Source: Enchytraeus crypticus
Lineage: Eukaryota > Annelida > Clitellata > Enchytraeida > Enchytraeidae
DNA: 64,000 nt
Reading direction: 5' to 3'
Assembly: GCA_905160935.1 (NCBI GenBank)
Contig: CAJHZI010000030.1
Span: 248,001 to 312,000, forward strand
The notes beneath the pieces are model-generated. The model worked only from the letters and a program-made list of their open reading frames with translations, did no database searches and was not told the origin of the DNA. This document shows positions 1 to 10,627 of this stretch, piece by piece. The translations under genes were made by a program, and so were the position numbers. Position 1 is the first letter of the stretch; each line of letters begins with the position of its first letter.

Positions 1-540
1 TAATGTAAAAAGTAAACACGCATTATTGCGAAATGATCAACTATATATTGAAATCTATCACTTTTAGAATATTCTAATAAAGGCACACTGGATCATGACA
101 GAAAGATGCTTGTTTAGGGCAATTTCCTCCTTACTCTCCAAAGTTATTACTAATCGTTGCGTTTCTGATGTCGCATCAATTGCAACCGTCGCTAAATTTA
201 AGAATTAACAATTAACCTACCAATACCCTGGGGATTTTTAATTCATTTTTTTTATATTCAAACACTCAGTCTTCCACGTTGGTTGCCCAACCAGGTACTC
301 TTCGAGGCCGATGTAGCTTAAATTCAATTATTAATTAACGCGCAACTAAATCACGTGCGCTAAATTGATCTCGCTGTTTTAATATCACATGTTTAAATCG
401 TTAGGCAATTTAGTTCATTTTCCGTATAACCAGTCCAATGAGTGTCCGAGATTTTGCTCTCAGATCGATCAGGGCGACTGAGTTTCGAACCAAAGAGAGT
501 TCAACTCACCTCAGGATCTGTCATTGAAAACTTCATGAAG
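1..540 (-). mobile_element. SINE-like element (conserved-tail family), interrupted by a 5S-derived SINE
   Basis: Read on the minus strand, 540-361 holds a tRNA-like head (GGTTCGAAACTC) and a body ending TTTAAACATGTGATATTAAAA; the tail resumes at about 68-1 (AAAGTGATAGATTTC ... GTGTTTACTTTTT). The same body and tail appear unbroken on the plus strand at about 890-1076, and related copies are near 23104-23165, 37303-37500 and 42590-42790. The break at about 70-385 is filled by a 5S-derived SINE. Confidence 0.65.
70..385 (-). mobile_element. 5S rRNA-derived SINE, nested copy
   Basis: On the minus strand this matches the copy at 23962-24258 from the head (TTTAGTTGCGCGTTAATT) through the 5S-like part (TTTAAGCTACATCGGCCTCG, GGAAGACTGAGTGTTTG), body and tail (CTAAACAAGCATC, CCAGTGTG). 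It is more decayed than the 24-kb copy. It lies inside another SINE-like element, so it is the younger of the two here. Confidence 0.7.
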
Positions 541-567
541 TAATTACCACTAATTACGTACGCTACT

Positions 568-695
568 GAGTCGGCGAGATTTAGCGCACTTGGGTTGCGC
601 GTCAATCATCGAAGTTAAGCTACATCGACCTCGGTTAGTATTTTGTGGTGACCACCTTGGAAGACCGAGTTTACAACGTCTGATCATGTGGATCT
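568..695 (+). mobile_element. 5S rRNA-derived SINE, 5' part
   Basis: GCGCACTTGGGTTGCGCGTC and ATCGAAGTTAAGCTACATCG are followed by GGTTAGTATTTTGTGG, TGACCACCTTGGAAGACCGAG. These align with the internal promoter region of 5S rRNA (A box, intermediate element, C box). A tail-like segment (GTCTTAAACAAGCATG, TTGCTTCCTGACTC) is separate at about 1160-1215. Confidence 0.75.
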
Positions 696-884
696 ATACA
701 TTCGCCTCTGACATTTTTGAACTTCACATTTTCAAGAAATGTTCACTGCTTTTTAAATACTAAATCCGTTTTATATTGAAACAGTTATCACATGATTAGT
801 ATATCAATCTCATCTACATGTAGTAGCACACACTTTCCAGATTGATCATTATATCATTATATAGATCTATATTATTCTTATATT

Positions 885-1078
885 ACTGAAGTGAATTGAA
901 CTCTCGTGGGTTCGAATCCCAGCCGCGCTGATCTGAAAGTATACTCTCGGACATTCACTGGACTGGTTTCACGGAAAGTGGTCTAAATTGCCTAACGGTT
1001 TAAACATGTGGTTTTAAAAGTGATAGATATCAACAAAGTTGATCATTTCACTATAGTTCGTGTTTACTTTTTAATATA
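885..1078 (+). mobile_element. SINE-like element with tRNA-like B box
   Basis: GGGTTCGAATCCC at about 909 is a good tRNA B box. The body (ACATTCACTGGACTGG, GCCTAACGGTTTAAACATG) and tail (AAAGTGATAGATATCAAC, GTGTTTACTTTTT) match the inverted copy at 1-540. Confidence 0.65.
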
Positions 1079-1299
1079 GATTTGGAATTGCATATCAGTC
1101 ATATTCTGAACTACGAGATGTTTTCAATATTAATTGGTATCAGTTGAGTGTTTAGTAAGTTTAGTCTTAAACAAGCATGTAATTGCTTCCTGACTCTGTA
1201 ATGTTATGTAATGTAATTTTTTTCTGTTCGTTTTTTGCGGTTTTAAGTGTTTACAATTTAATTTTTTAATTTTATTATGAGATTTTAGTCGAATCACTT

Positions 1300-1500
1300 G
1301 GAAACGCTGCTGGGGGGAAAACTTCCGGTTAAATTTTACTTGTTATGCACAGTCCATTTTTTAGGCGGAATTTCGCGAGCGATAAATTTGATGGAGTTTG
1401 GCGGGTACGGACTCGCCCCCAATCTAGACGTTCGGCTACACGAAATAAATTAGATTTATTTGCCCCCCCGATGGTGACAACTTAAGGTAGTAAGTGTTAT
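1300..1500 (+). promoter_or_regulatory. Possible CpG-bearing promoter and non-coding first exon of the zinc-finger gene
   Basis: This stretch is clearly richer in G, C and CpG than its AT-rich surroundings. It ends near a possible 5' splice site (AAG then GTAGTAAGT) at about 1487. A good acceptor, a T-rich tract ending TTTACAG, lies near 2663 ahead of the coding exon. A spliced leader is therefore plausible but unproven. Confidence 0.3.
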
Positions 1501-2467
1501 TGTTCATTTTTTAATAATAAAATTTGTCCCCAGGAGGTAAAAATGGCCGACCCATAAAATGGCTACATTGGATATAAAGAGTAAATATTTTAAATTGTTA
1601 AAGTTTATTAATTAACTTAACTGAGAACGGTTGATTTAAATCATTAAATTATGAAGTCCCTAAGTACATAATTAAATAGTTTTGGTTGCGACCTGAGCAA
1701 AAATTCGAGATAACCTTTATTTGTTTGGGGGAGGTATTGATAGCGATCTTAATGGCATATTTAGTACGGGCTAATAAATAATATCCCAGAATATGAATAA
1801 GGGCTAATGAACGAACAAATCTATATTAATTTCAATGAGTGAAAATTACAATTATTAAGAATATGATTATTAATATCTACATGTAGTTGAGTTAAATGTA
1901 GAGATTGATTAGATTAGCTGGCATTTATTGTTGCAAGTTATTTATGTTTTTATTTACAGTTATTTCAGAAATAAATTTCTGCATATGCTATGAAGTTTTG
2001 TATAAATGTACTAATGTTTTTAATGTATGAAATATAAATTTTTGTGTTTTAAATGTATTAATATTGTTATTATTTTTGCAATTTTGGTTGGTAGTTTTTA
2101 TATTGTCAAGAAATTGACATTTTGTGGGTGGGCAATACTTGAGATTGCTCTAGTGTGTTTTGTAACCAAAAAAATATAGTAGTAATTTATGCAAATATAT
2201 ATTTTTTTGGTTTTTGAATTTATACACTAGACTACTAATCATACAAGGCTATATATTTGAAACATATATTTAAAACTTGTATTAGATCAACTAATATTGC
2301 ATATTGTTTATTATTATTTAAAACTCTAAAACCCTATGCCTCTCATGACTTTGTATAGGTGCCTTTGTTGATGAAACCATTATATTTGTTTTCTAGAGTA
2401 CTCACTAGATAATGTGAAAGTTGATTACAAGTAGGCATATGGATTACTGGACTAAGCATAAATTTAG

Positions 2468-2468
<1 letters not shown>

Positions 2469-2507
<39 letters not shown>
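2469..2507. repeat. (TA)n microsatellite
   Basis: About 19 uninterrupted TA units, followed at 2527-2610 by a decayed SINE tail (AAAGGCAAAGCCTAGCTTAA ... GTCACTGATAGG). Confidence 0.95.
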
Positions 2508-2509
<2 letters not shown>

Positions 2510-2714
2510 GAGGGAGGGATTTAGTAAAGGCAAAGCCTAGCTTAATGTCAGTTTATCTTGAAAGCATGTCACTGATAGGAGAACCAATAGCAGTTGAAAA
2601 ATAGACTTTAAATTTTTAATGTGACCAATACGGTAATCAGCATGTCGTTGTATTTGTTTACAGGTGACACTTGGGAGGGTAGCAGAGATTGTGGGTTGAG
2701 GTATTCTGAACTGT

Positions 2715-2765
2715 ATGGTGCACGGACATCTCATGAGTTCTTTAAAGAATAAATTTACTGAATAG
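2715..2765 (+). promoter_or_regulatory. Upstream ORF of 16 codons before the zinc-finger start
   Basis: ATG at 2715 opens a short frame closed by TAG at 2763-2765, 57 bases before the main ATG. If the leader begins near 2664, this uORF is in the mRNA and could lower translation of the main frame. Transcript structure is inferred. Confidence 0.3.
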
Positions 2766-2822
2766 AATACATTTACGCAGTAGTATTGTTCAGTTTATTG
2801 TTCCATTGAAACGCTCTTTGCG

Positions 2823-5741
2823 ATGGATCTCTCAATGTCGAGTAAGAATCCTCCTCTTAGCAATCATAATTCCATTGAGTGTGAGAAAAGTATGATACTA
2901 GAATTGCCAATATCTTCTGAATGTGAAGTCATTGAGAATGAGATGGGTGATGATTTAAGTAATTGTGGTAGTTCAGCTGTATTGGATGAAACAACTAATG
3001 GCGATAATGCATCCATATTAGAACAATGTGGGGATGACAATGACCCTGTCAATGGTTTGCGTAGAAGCCACAGACAGCGTCGGAATACCATAAAGAAACA
3101 AGAATTAATAATTGAGAATGACAAAAGGCTGGAAGAACCGTCCAGGTTATCGCCAGATTCGAGTGAAAAGAAAAGAAATAATTTTATACCGTCGAAAAAT
3201 CAGTCAGTAGTTCCGTCGAGTAATGTCAGTGAACCGGTGTTGAAGTTTTTACCGGCCTTTGACATCAAAGGAAGCCTGCTGGTGCTTGCTGCCAAACTTC
3301 GTCAAGCAGAGCTGGACGTATTGAAGCGACACTCTGGCCCCTGTCCTCCCCCTCCCAGTGCCTCTCGTCCCGCCTGCGGCGTCAGCCTGTGTCTCGAGTC
3401 TGGAAAGTACAGATTCATTGCACCCTTTTCGCGTAAACGATATGTCGAAGCCTCGCTGGCAGCAGCAAATGTTCCGGCTAAGCGACATTGTACGTCTGGT
3501 GTAAGTGTACCGAGTGGAGTCGCTACTCTGCGCAAGAACGATTTAAAATATCAACCGATAAATCAGGAAAGGAGTTCGGATGAAAGTCTAACTGAATTGG
3601 AACAATCAGTTTACGATGGTGTGGGTGCTCTGAAGGACGTTAGTCATGCTTTGAGATACGTTGGTGTACCCCCTGCGAGACCTTCTTCTTTGGTTCTACC
3701 CCGTCGAACACAGTTGGGTCCATCGATGTGGGCATTCTTCGCTGATCAGACTCACATCGAGGAAGAAAATCCAGAAACCATTTCAGTTGATCCTCTTTGT
3801 CCCTTCTTCGATAAAAATAAAGATCATTATAGGGCTTTGAACAATTCATATCGTCAGCGTGTAAGTGATTATGTAGGTGAATTGTCTAGTGAAACGATGG
3901 AGGCTATTGTAGGAGCTGCCGTGTGCCTTACTGTAGCATCTAAACGTAAAGAATTTCAGGAAAGAATTAGGACGACGATAAAGGATTTAAACCTAGTTGT
4001 GCCAGCTAGTAAACTCGTATCACTAGATGAGCGCGAGAGTAGTCTCAGAATTGGCCCAGCGGGTGACTTTGATTTGACATCTATTAATTGTTTTAATGTA
4101 AAGGCCTCTAATTCCATCAAGTCAAGTGAAATTAATAATAAATCTCTTGCTTTCAGTTCAAATTCGAATGCTCAGAGCACCAAGGGCATAAAAAATGGGT
4201 TGAAGATTAAGAATAGCTCTAATGCTGTTAGTGCTTCGGAAATGTCAAGCTATTCGGAAGGCCGTGGATCTGACACGGGAGATTTGTTTCAAAACGCTGT
4301 GAAATCTTCTAGAGCTAAATACGAGTGTGAACTTTGCCCTTACACGACTGACAGCAAGTCTCATCTCTTTCGTCATAAAAGGAGCATTCATGTCGTTCAC
4401 CGGCCTTACGCTTGCTACGTCTGTTTGAAGCCATTTTCACGCACCGACAACGTACGCTCTCACTTTCGTTCTGCACATCCACGCATGATATTTAGACACG
4501 AATTGGTGCGCAAGATCGGTGTTGGCGAGGTCTTCAAAAGAGGCACTGGTTTTGCGTATGTGAGAGATGGCTCGGACACTTCAGAGCTGAATGCTTCGTG
4601 TGACGCATCAATGGGCGGATTTGACAGTCAGTCGTCTTCGCTGGATGGTAGAAGTAGTAGGTACAATGAAAACTGCTCAGGGTCTGTAGAGGTGAGGGAT
4701 GAACCTATGGATGTGTGTTTAAATTTAAGTACTAAAAAAGTTACTGGGGATTGCTCTAGTAAAAATGAGAAGCATCAATCAAATGAATTCGCCAGCATGT
4801 GGAATAAAACTTTTGAAGGTAATACAAGTGCAGCAGATAGCCTGAGGTCAATTAGTGAACAAGTTAGAAAAGATGTTGGACTTAAGAATAACAGTCTTAA
4901 CACGTGGAATGGAAACAATGCATCAGACCATAGAAAAGCATTAGGAATGCATGCCCCGGGAATCGGCACTCACAAACACTCGTTGAGTGGTAATAAATTA
5001 CAGTCTAGTTTTAAAAATGCTAAAGTTAAATCTTTAAAGTCGCTATCATGCATGATCTGTAATGAATTCTTCTCCAGTCTGCGTTCTCTGGAAACACATG
5101 TTGATGTAGTGCATCAACAGCGACTGTATATCTGCCCGCATCACCCGACCTGTGGCTATTATACCGTAGGAGCACGGGAGTATCTTCGACATCTTGCTGT
5201 TGCTCACATGGATAATCGCATCGATGGTGCAGCTGTCTCAAACTCTGGAGGTATCGGTATGCGCAATGGATTGACAGGAAAATCTGTTGAAGGTTCCGGC
5301 TCTAAATCAGTAAATCTTCACAGCGTGCATGATATTCATTCTCCTAATGCGCATACTGTTTTGGGATTGGAGAGAAAGGAATCCGTTAAACCAAAATCTC
5401 TCCCCACCGTAGGCGAAGCGGTTAGACACCCTTTTCTTAACTCACACGGCGGATCTTTTACTGAGTATCTCTCGGACAACACGAGAAGCCTTATCGAAGC
5501 CGTTAGTCTGAATCAAAAACAAATGGCAGCGCAGCGTGGACATAACGAGCAACATTCTTCTGTGTCGACTTCTGTTGGATCAAAAGTACCACCAAAGCCT
5601 CGAGGCGACAAAGTTTTTCGATGTCCATTTTGTCCAGGTAAGTCTCCGTTCTGCTATCGGAAGAGCTACGACAAGCACATGCTGAAGCACGAGACCGGAT
5701 CAAAGAAGATACGTCGACCTTTGGAACCCTCGATTGAATAG
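2823..5741 (+). CDS. C2H2 zinc-finger protein, single exon, 972 aa
   Basis: One uninterrupted frame encodes a 972-residue protein. The ATG at 2823 is the first in frame after a TAG at 2781, so the coding start is well defined if no upstream coding exon is spliced on. Five C2H2 fingers can be read: a tight pair at residues 502-523 and 531-552, a second pair at 743-764 and 771-795 (the latter with a wide CX5C), and a last one at 934-956 with CX2C and HX3H. Fingers in well-spaced pairs suggest a DNA-binding transcription regulator in the nucleus. The rest is Ser/Asn-rich and low in complexity, with a more ordered patch around residues 140-225 (PCPPPPSASRPACG) and one at 255-400. A CLNLS stretch near residue 626 loosely recalls a CtBP-binding motif, but that is weak. 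I do not recognise the family. Lack of introns contrasts with the neighbouring genes. Confidence 0.9.
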   Translation: MDLSMSSKNPPLSNHNSIECEKSMILELPISSECEVIENEMGDDLSNCGSSAVLDETTNGDNASILEQCGDDNDPVNGLRRSHRQRRNTIKKQELIIENDKRLEEPSRLSPDSSEKKRNNFIPSKNQSVVPSSNVSEPVLKFLPAFDIKGSLLVLAAKLRQAELDVLKRHSGPCPPPPSASRPACGVSLCLESGKYRFIAPFSRKRYVEASLAAANVPAKRHCTSGVSVPSGVATLRKNDLKYQPINQERSSDESLTELEQSVYDGVGALKDVSHALRYVGVPPARPSSLVLPRRTQLGPSMWAFFADQTHIEEENPETISVDPLCPFFDKNKDHYRALNNSYRQRVSDYVGELSSETMEAIVGAAVCLTVASKRKEFQERIRTTIKDLNLVVPASKLVSLDERESSLRIGPAGDFDLTSINCFNVKASNSIKSSEINNKSLAFSSNSNAQSTKGIKNGLKIKNSSNAVSASEMSSYSEGRGSDTGDLFQNAVKSSRAKYECELCPYTTDSKSHLFRHKRSIHVVHRPYACYVCLKPFSRTDNVRSHFRSAHPRMIFRHELVRKIGVGEVFKRGTGFAYVRDGSDTSELNASCDASMGGFDSQSSSLDGRSSRYNENCSGSVEVRDEPMDVCLNLSTKKVTGDCSSKNEKHQSNEFASMWNKTFEGNTSAADSLRSISEQVRKDVGLKNNSLNTWNGNNASDHRKALGMHAPGIGTHKHSLSGNKLQSSFKNAKVKSLKSLSCMICNEFFSSLRSLETHVDVVHQQRLYICPHHPTCGYYTVGAREYLRHLAVAHMDNRIDGAAVSNSGGIGMRNGLTGKSVEGSGSKSVNLHSVHDIHSPNAHTVLGLERKESVKPKSLPTVGEAVRHPFLNSHGGSFTEYLSDNTRSLIEAVSLNQKQMAAQRGHNEQHSSVSTSVGSKVPPKPRGDKVFRCPFCPGKSPFCYRKSYDKHMLKHETGSKKIRRPLEPSIE

Positions 5742-8700
5742 TAAGCCATGCAAAAGTGTGCTGCTCATATAAAAATGAAGGAAGGGTATTGTGCAAAGTT
5801 TTTCAAAACAAAGAACGATTTTTCTTTTATTCGGAATAAATTTTGAATACTAAAAAATATTACAATGTAACTTTATAGACATTTATGTAAAAAGTTTTAT
5901 GACTTGTAAAAAATCAAAAATTTACTTCTACTTAATTTGGTAAAATTTAAGAAGTTCTATGACTAAAATTGTAGAGGTCTTGTATATCTGATAGGACTAA
6001 TATTGTTATCATCATCATCTTCTACCTTTGAATTCCAGTTTAACTATATCTATATGTATATCTAATATGTAACGTAAAATTTATTTAATGTCTAGTGAGA
6101 AAGTTTACCAGATATTCAAAATTTAAATGCTAATTTTTATCTAAATCTTTTATAGTTTGATCTGTATTGTGCAGTATTCCTTAAAATTGATTTGTTGGCC
6201 GATACATTGCAAGTGTTACTTAAATAAAAGTTATATCAGATTCCGTTTCTGTTAATTTGTATATAAAACTTTATATATTCTGATCATTTAACTGAAATAA
6301 GTCATAGCCTGAAGTCACGATGATAAACTGTATGATGCTTGCTTAATTAAATTATATTATTAGCAAATGTTGCCTTTAACTGAACTCAAAAATGTGTTAT
6401 TGTTATGTAGTGCATGTATACTGTACTTATATTTCTGTTGATTTGTAACTTCATGTATTGTATCTACTAAATATTTTTCTATTTTATTGAAAGTTTTCCC
6501 GAATATCGGGTGTAGAAGGTGTAATAATCACAAATTTACACATTTACTTGGATACATTTAACGTAGATTTCAAGTAGAAAGACTAACTTGTGGTTTTATT
6601 GAAGAGAGGCATCCTGATTTAATATGGTCAGACTATGGAACATGGTTAAATCAATACATATGTTAGTCGCAAGTGTTCTATTTTGATAGCAGCAGTAAAT
6701 ACAGTGTAAATTGTCTCGCTAGTATCTTGTATTCAATATCCGGGCCATCATTGACGGTCGATAGTTTTGCAGTGGCGAGTAATTAGTTTAGTTTAATTAC
6801 TTTTTTAAAGTTAATTCTGACTAATAGTCTACCTAATTTTTGAAGCTAAAATTTTTACCTAAAAATAGTTACAACTATTTTTCAACTAGTTGATGTTGTT
6901 TACCTTCATTCTTTAATCATATAACCGTATCATCAATTTAAACTGTTATGAATGGCATCCTACAGCATTGTTTTATTAGTTAAAAGCTATCTTTTGATAG
7001 GAAAATAAATATATATTTATGAATTTTAATTGCACCATTTAAAAAAGTTAATAGCATGTGCTTTTGAGCCAATTAGCATGCAGTTCTAACAGTTATTAAG
7101 CTTTATTAAAACCAACTATTGCATAAGTTTCATCTCATGAATTTATATATCTGTGTTGCGGAAAACTAAATTTTAATCCCGCTTAGACTGATGTACTGGC
7201 AGAAACTCTGGTGCTGTCTTACAAAATTATAGCTATCTTAGGCATAATGAAGAGTTAATAAAATAGAATATAATAATATATAATAATAGAATATAATTTA
7301 CTATAATAGTTAATAAAATCCCAGATATTTTTACAGTAATACTGAAAATGTGCTCAAATAGGGGATTGACTGATGGATTATAACCAGTAGGACAGAGAGA
7401 ATTTGAGACAGTCTATTCGTATCCCGATCGTAGTTAAACTGGGATTCAAGGGAAGATGATGATGATGAATACTGAAAATGTACTCTAGAGTAGTGCTAAA
7501 TCTTTCATCATCATGAGTTCTTCCTTTCTAAAAAGAACATAGGGCAGCTGAATTTGTATAATTAAATCAATTAATTATCTACACTCTATTGCTGAATATT
7601 TAGCATTGATTTAATTATCTACTCTGTAGCACAGAGGCTACTGTACGGTGTTTAGTTTGTTTTGCGTTAATGTCTTGTACTAAAATCGTTAGTGTCTTGT
7701 GCTTAAAATTTTGTTGAATAAATTTAGGAGTATACGCGTAGTTTGATTCGCAAACTTTGTTGACATCATTTTAAAAACACCTCAAGGCTTCAGTAGCAGT
7801 TTTGTCTAATAATTGAGTCATTAATTAATTAAGTGTCTTCATTTAGAAGTGTTAACAAAGATTTGCTATTCCCGTCACTGACATTTTGTGAGCTAGAAAA
7901 TGTTCAATTTTGGCTTTAACTCTAGCTAGATACTCATCTTAATGGTAACTTTAAATTTATTTTCAAAAATGTACTTTTATTTATTTTAAAATTTACTTGG
8001 TGGTTTGAAACTAAGTTGGTATTTATGCTGTAAAACTTTATTGATCTGGTCTTTCCTTCCACGTTCTGTAATGCCTACTTAACAATTAAGACAATTATTC
8101 TTTAAAAAAGTAACTAAATTGCATCTTATTTTTTCCAACGCTAATTAAGGCATCCAAGTTTGTTTTGAAATGTTCTGAGTTTCATTCAAATTTAGAATGA
8201 ACTTTAACATTATTAAATATTGACATTCTTAGATGTGTGTACATGTATTTTGCCTTGAGGTAGTTAATATCTGATGCTTTTGAATTGTTGTACATAGAGC
8301 CCTCGTGGAGAGTTTGCAGCCATGTTACTAGTGTTACAATGTAAATCATTTGCGTGATTTTGATAGGAAAATGTTATATAATTTGTTTCACTGTACTGCT
8401 ATATAATTTTTTAAGCGATGAGAACTCTGGAGGTAGAGCAGATAATTGTAGAGCTGGTATACTTGCAGATCTTGTTCTGTACAGCACTGTCTTTTAAGTG
8501 TGTCCAGGCTTTGTGCCTGTGCTTAGAAGGTCATATTGTAAATCATGAATGATGTGCGTACACTGTAAATTTGACCTCTCTCTCCAACATTCTGTCTAGA
8601 AAACTTAAGATACTTGTTCTTACTTGCATTCTGCTTTCATGTTCCATAAAGTGTACTCCATCCAGCTATTACGAGTTGATTCATTCAAAAGAAGCTATTA

Positions 8701-9196
8701 CCTAAATGCTGTCTTTATGTACCTTATAACTGGGGAAAATGCTGCTTCTAAAGTGTTTCAATTAGACCATTCATCAGATCTTGCTCAGAAGCTACGTATA
8801 TCTTATGAAACACGCAGTTTACGGTTGGTCAGTGGCATGGTCGCAACACGGTGATAACATTGACAACTTTGAAATTTACAATAGATTTTGACTACATCAC
8901 TGGCAATTTGAGGTTTGGTAACTTTATCTTCGAGTAAGTAACCTGATGTTAAATCCTTGTGCAGCTCATTTAATGAAAATTGTGGGAGGGAATTTTAGGC
9001 TTATTCTCTGATTAATTTATTGATTGGCTTTTACTGAAATTGACTTGATATACGGTCCATGTGAGTGTTTACTTCTTGATCTTGTTGAAATTTTGGTTAA
9101 GTGCTATTGTCGTTTTTGTTTCATATTGTTTTACTTTTATTAAAAAGCTCAGCAGTGAATCTTTAATGTTGACGTGCTGTGGAGAAATTTTTTTCT
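5742..9196. other. AT-rich intergenic DNA
   Basis: I see no coding exon with supporting splice sites or domains. The first few hundred bases are probably 3' UTR of the zinc-finger gene. A fragment of the GATGATG-tailed SINE family lies at about 7360-7470 (ATCCCGATCGTAGTTAAACT ... GGGAAGATGATGATGATGA). Confidence 0.6.
5835..6228 (+). terminator. Candidate polyadenylation signals after the zinc-finger gene
   Basis: AATAAA hexamers occur at 5835-5840, about 95 bases after the stop, and at 6223-6228. Either could direct 3' end formation; the sequence alone does not decide. Confidence 0.35.
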
Positions 9197-9199
9197 ATC

Positions 9200-9202
<3 letters not shown>

Positions 9203-9251
<49 letters not shown>
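9203..9251. repeat. (CT)n microsatellite
   Basis: About 24 CT units. The flank to 9400 reads like a SINE fragment (TATCACTGACATGCTTTCGA), so this may be a microsatellite-tailed element. Confidence 0.9.
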
Positions 9252-10338
9252 ATACTGTTATTGAGGGCAACGTTCGACCGACATTTCTTCTTAGAGTATG
9301 CCTTCTGCAGTAATTGGAGGGTTCAAATTCAATGCTCTCCTATCACTGACATGCTTTCGAGGCTGGAAACTGACTTTGGTGTGGCTTTTAAAAAAGAAAA
9401 GATTTTTTAAAAATTATCTTCGTCTAAATTAACAAAATTGGCCAAAGCACAAAGATTTTTGCTCATTATTACACCTAAAATTATGCCTTTCATTAGTTCA
9501 GAAGAAATGACATCCGAGATAAATGTTTAATTCTAACTTTACAACAGTTACAACAATGTAAACAATATGCAATAAAATACACAATAGCAAGCATCATAAA
9601 GCCTAACACAAAACTCTATTTGAGATAATTGTCTTAGGATCACCCAGATCTTTACGACTGAAATTTCTGCTGCATAAAAATGCAAATCGAAGAGTTTGGC
9701 TTCTGATTTTGTGCTGCGAAAAATACCGAAAGAGGCAGTTGTGGATTTAGACTCGTTGGCTTCTTATTCTTCTTACCAGACTTTGTGTGCTAACTCCTCT
9801 GCTGTCTAAGTGGCTCATATGCGTATATTTGTGTATATACTGATTTGATATCTGATAACAATATTTATATTTGTATATAGAAGCATGCTTCAGAATCAGA
9901 CAGGTTGGATGCTAGTTACTACTGCTCAATTTATATGAATAACTCTTGTCCTCTGGCTTTCTTCATATTTTATGTTGAAATCTACTGGACCCATTTGCAA
10001 GAAATATACACAGTGGCTGGAGTCTAATTGTTTAAATTAATTTCTAAGCTTGTTGCTCTAAATATACCACTTTTGTTGTAAATTTAAGTGTAGTTTATAA
10101 CTGAATTATCCTTATGGGCATCCTTTTGAATCGTTTGCGGCAAGTTATTTGATTTTGTACATGTCTAATAGTCTTTATATTTCTGAAACTGTTATTAAGT
10201 TATTGATTTAGTGATGTTAATTGTAAATGTATGTATGTCATTAAAGGGGCACAAGATGTTTTATAGCATTGTGAAATAATGAGCACGACGTTGGTTGATG
10301 CTCTTAACTGCACCTTAAAGCGTTCGATTGTTTTGTTA

Positions 10339-10430
10339 GCTACTAAAGCCACTGGCTACTAAAGCCACTGGCTACTAAAGTCCCTGGCTACTAAAGCCAC
10401 TGACTACCACTGGCTACTAAAGCCACTGGC
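10339..10430. repeat. 16-bp tandem array
   Basis: GCTACTAAAGCCACTG repeats about five and a half times with small changes (one TCCCTG, one short ACTACCACTG unit). The last unit continues after an inserted element at 10628-10642. Confidence 0.9.
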
Positions 10431-10627
10431 ATCCCCGTGTTGTGTCTGGGTTGTTGAAGAATACACCAACCGTGTCAATAAAAACTAGATCCAAACCAAC
10501 GTCAGAAAGGGCATTCGGTTGGTGAGCGCCTAGGCTCCAGAAATTGCTACAAAAACTTAAACGAACGGATCAAGTCTATTCATATCCCGACCCTAGTTAA
10601 ACTGGAATTTAAGGGAAGCTGATGATG
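10431..10627 (+). mobile_element. SINE-like element with ATCCCCGTG head and GATGATG tail
   Basis: The 197-bp element starts ATCCCCGTGTTGTGTCTGGG, contains CAGAAAGGGCATTCGGTTGG and CCCGACCCTAGTTAAACTGG, and ends AAGGGAAGCTGATGATG. It is flanked by a 15-bp direct repeat ACTAAAGCCACTGGC (10416-10430 and 10628-10642), which could be a target-site duplication or part of the tandem array. Other copies: 29861-29986, 31254-31490 (minus), fragments near 7360, 20565-20710, 22060 and 26340. Confidence 0.8.

Noticed and set aside
1..1078. A single large TIR transposon, because the two ends are inverted repeats
   Set aside because: The ends are tails of two separate SINE-like copies in opposite orientation; other copies of the same tail occur singly.
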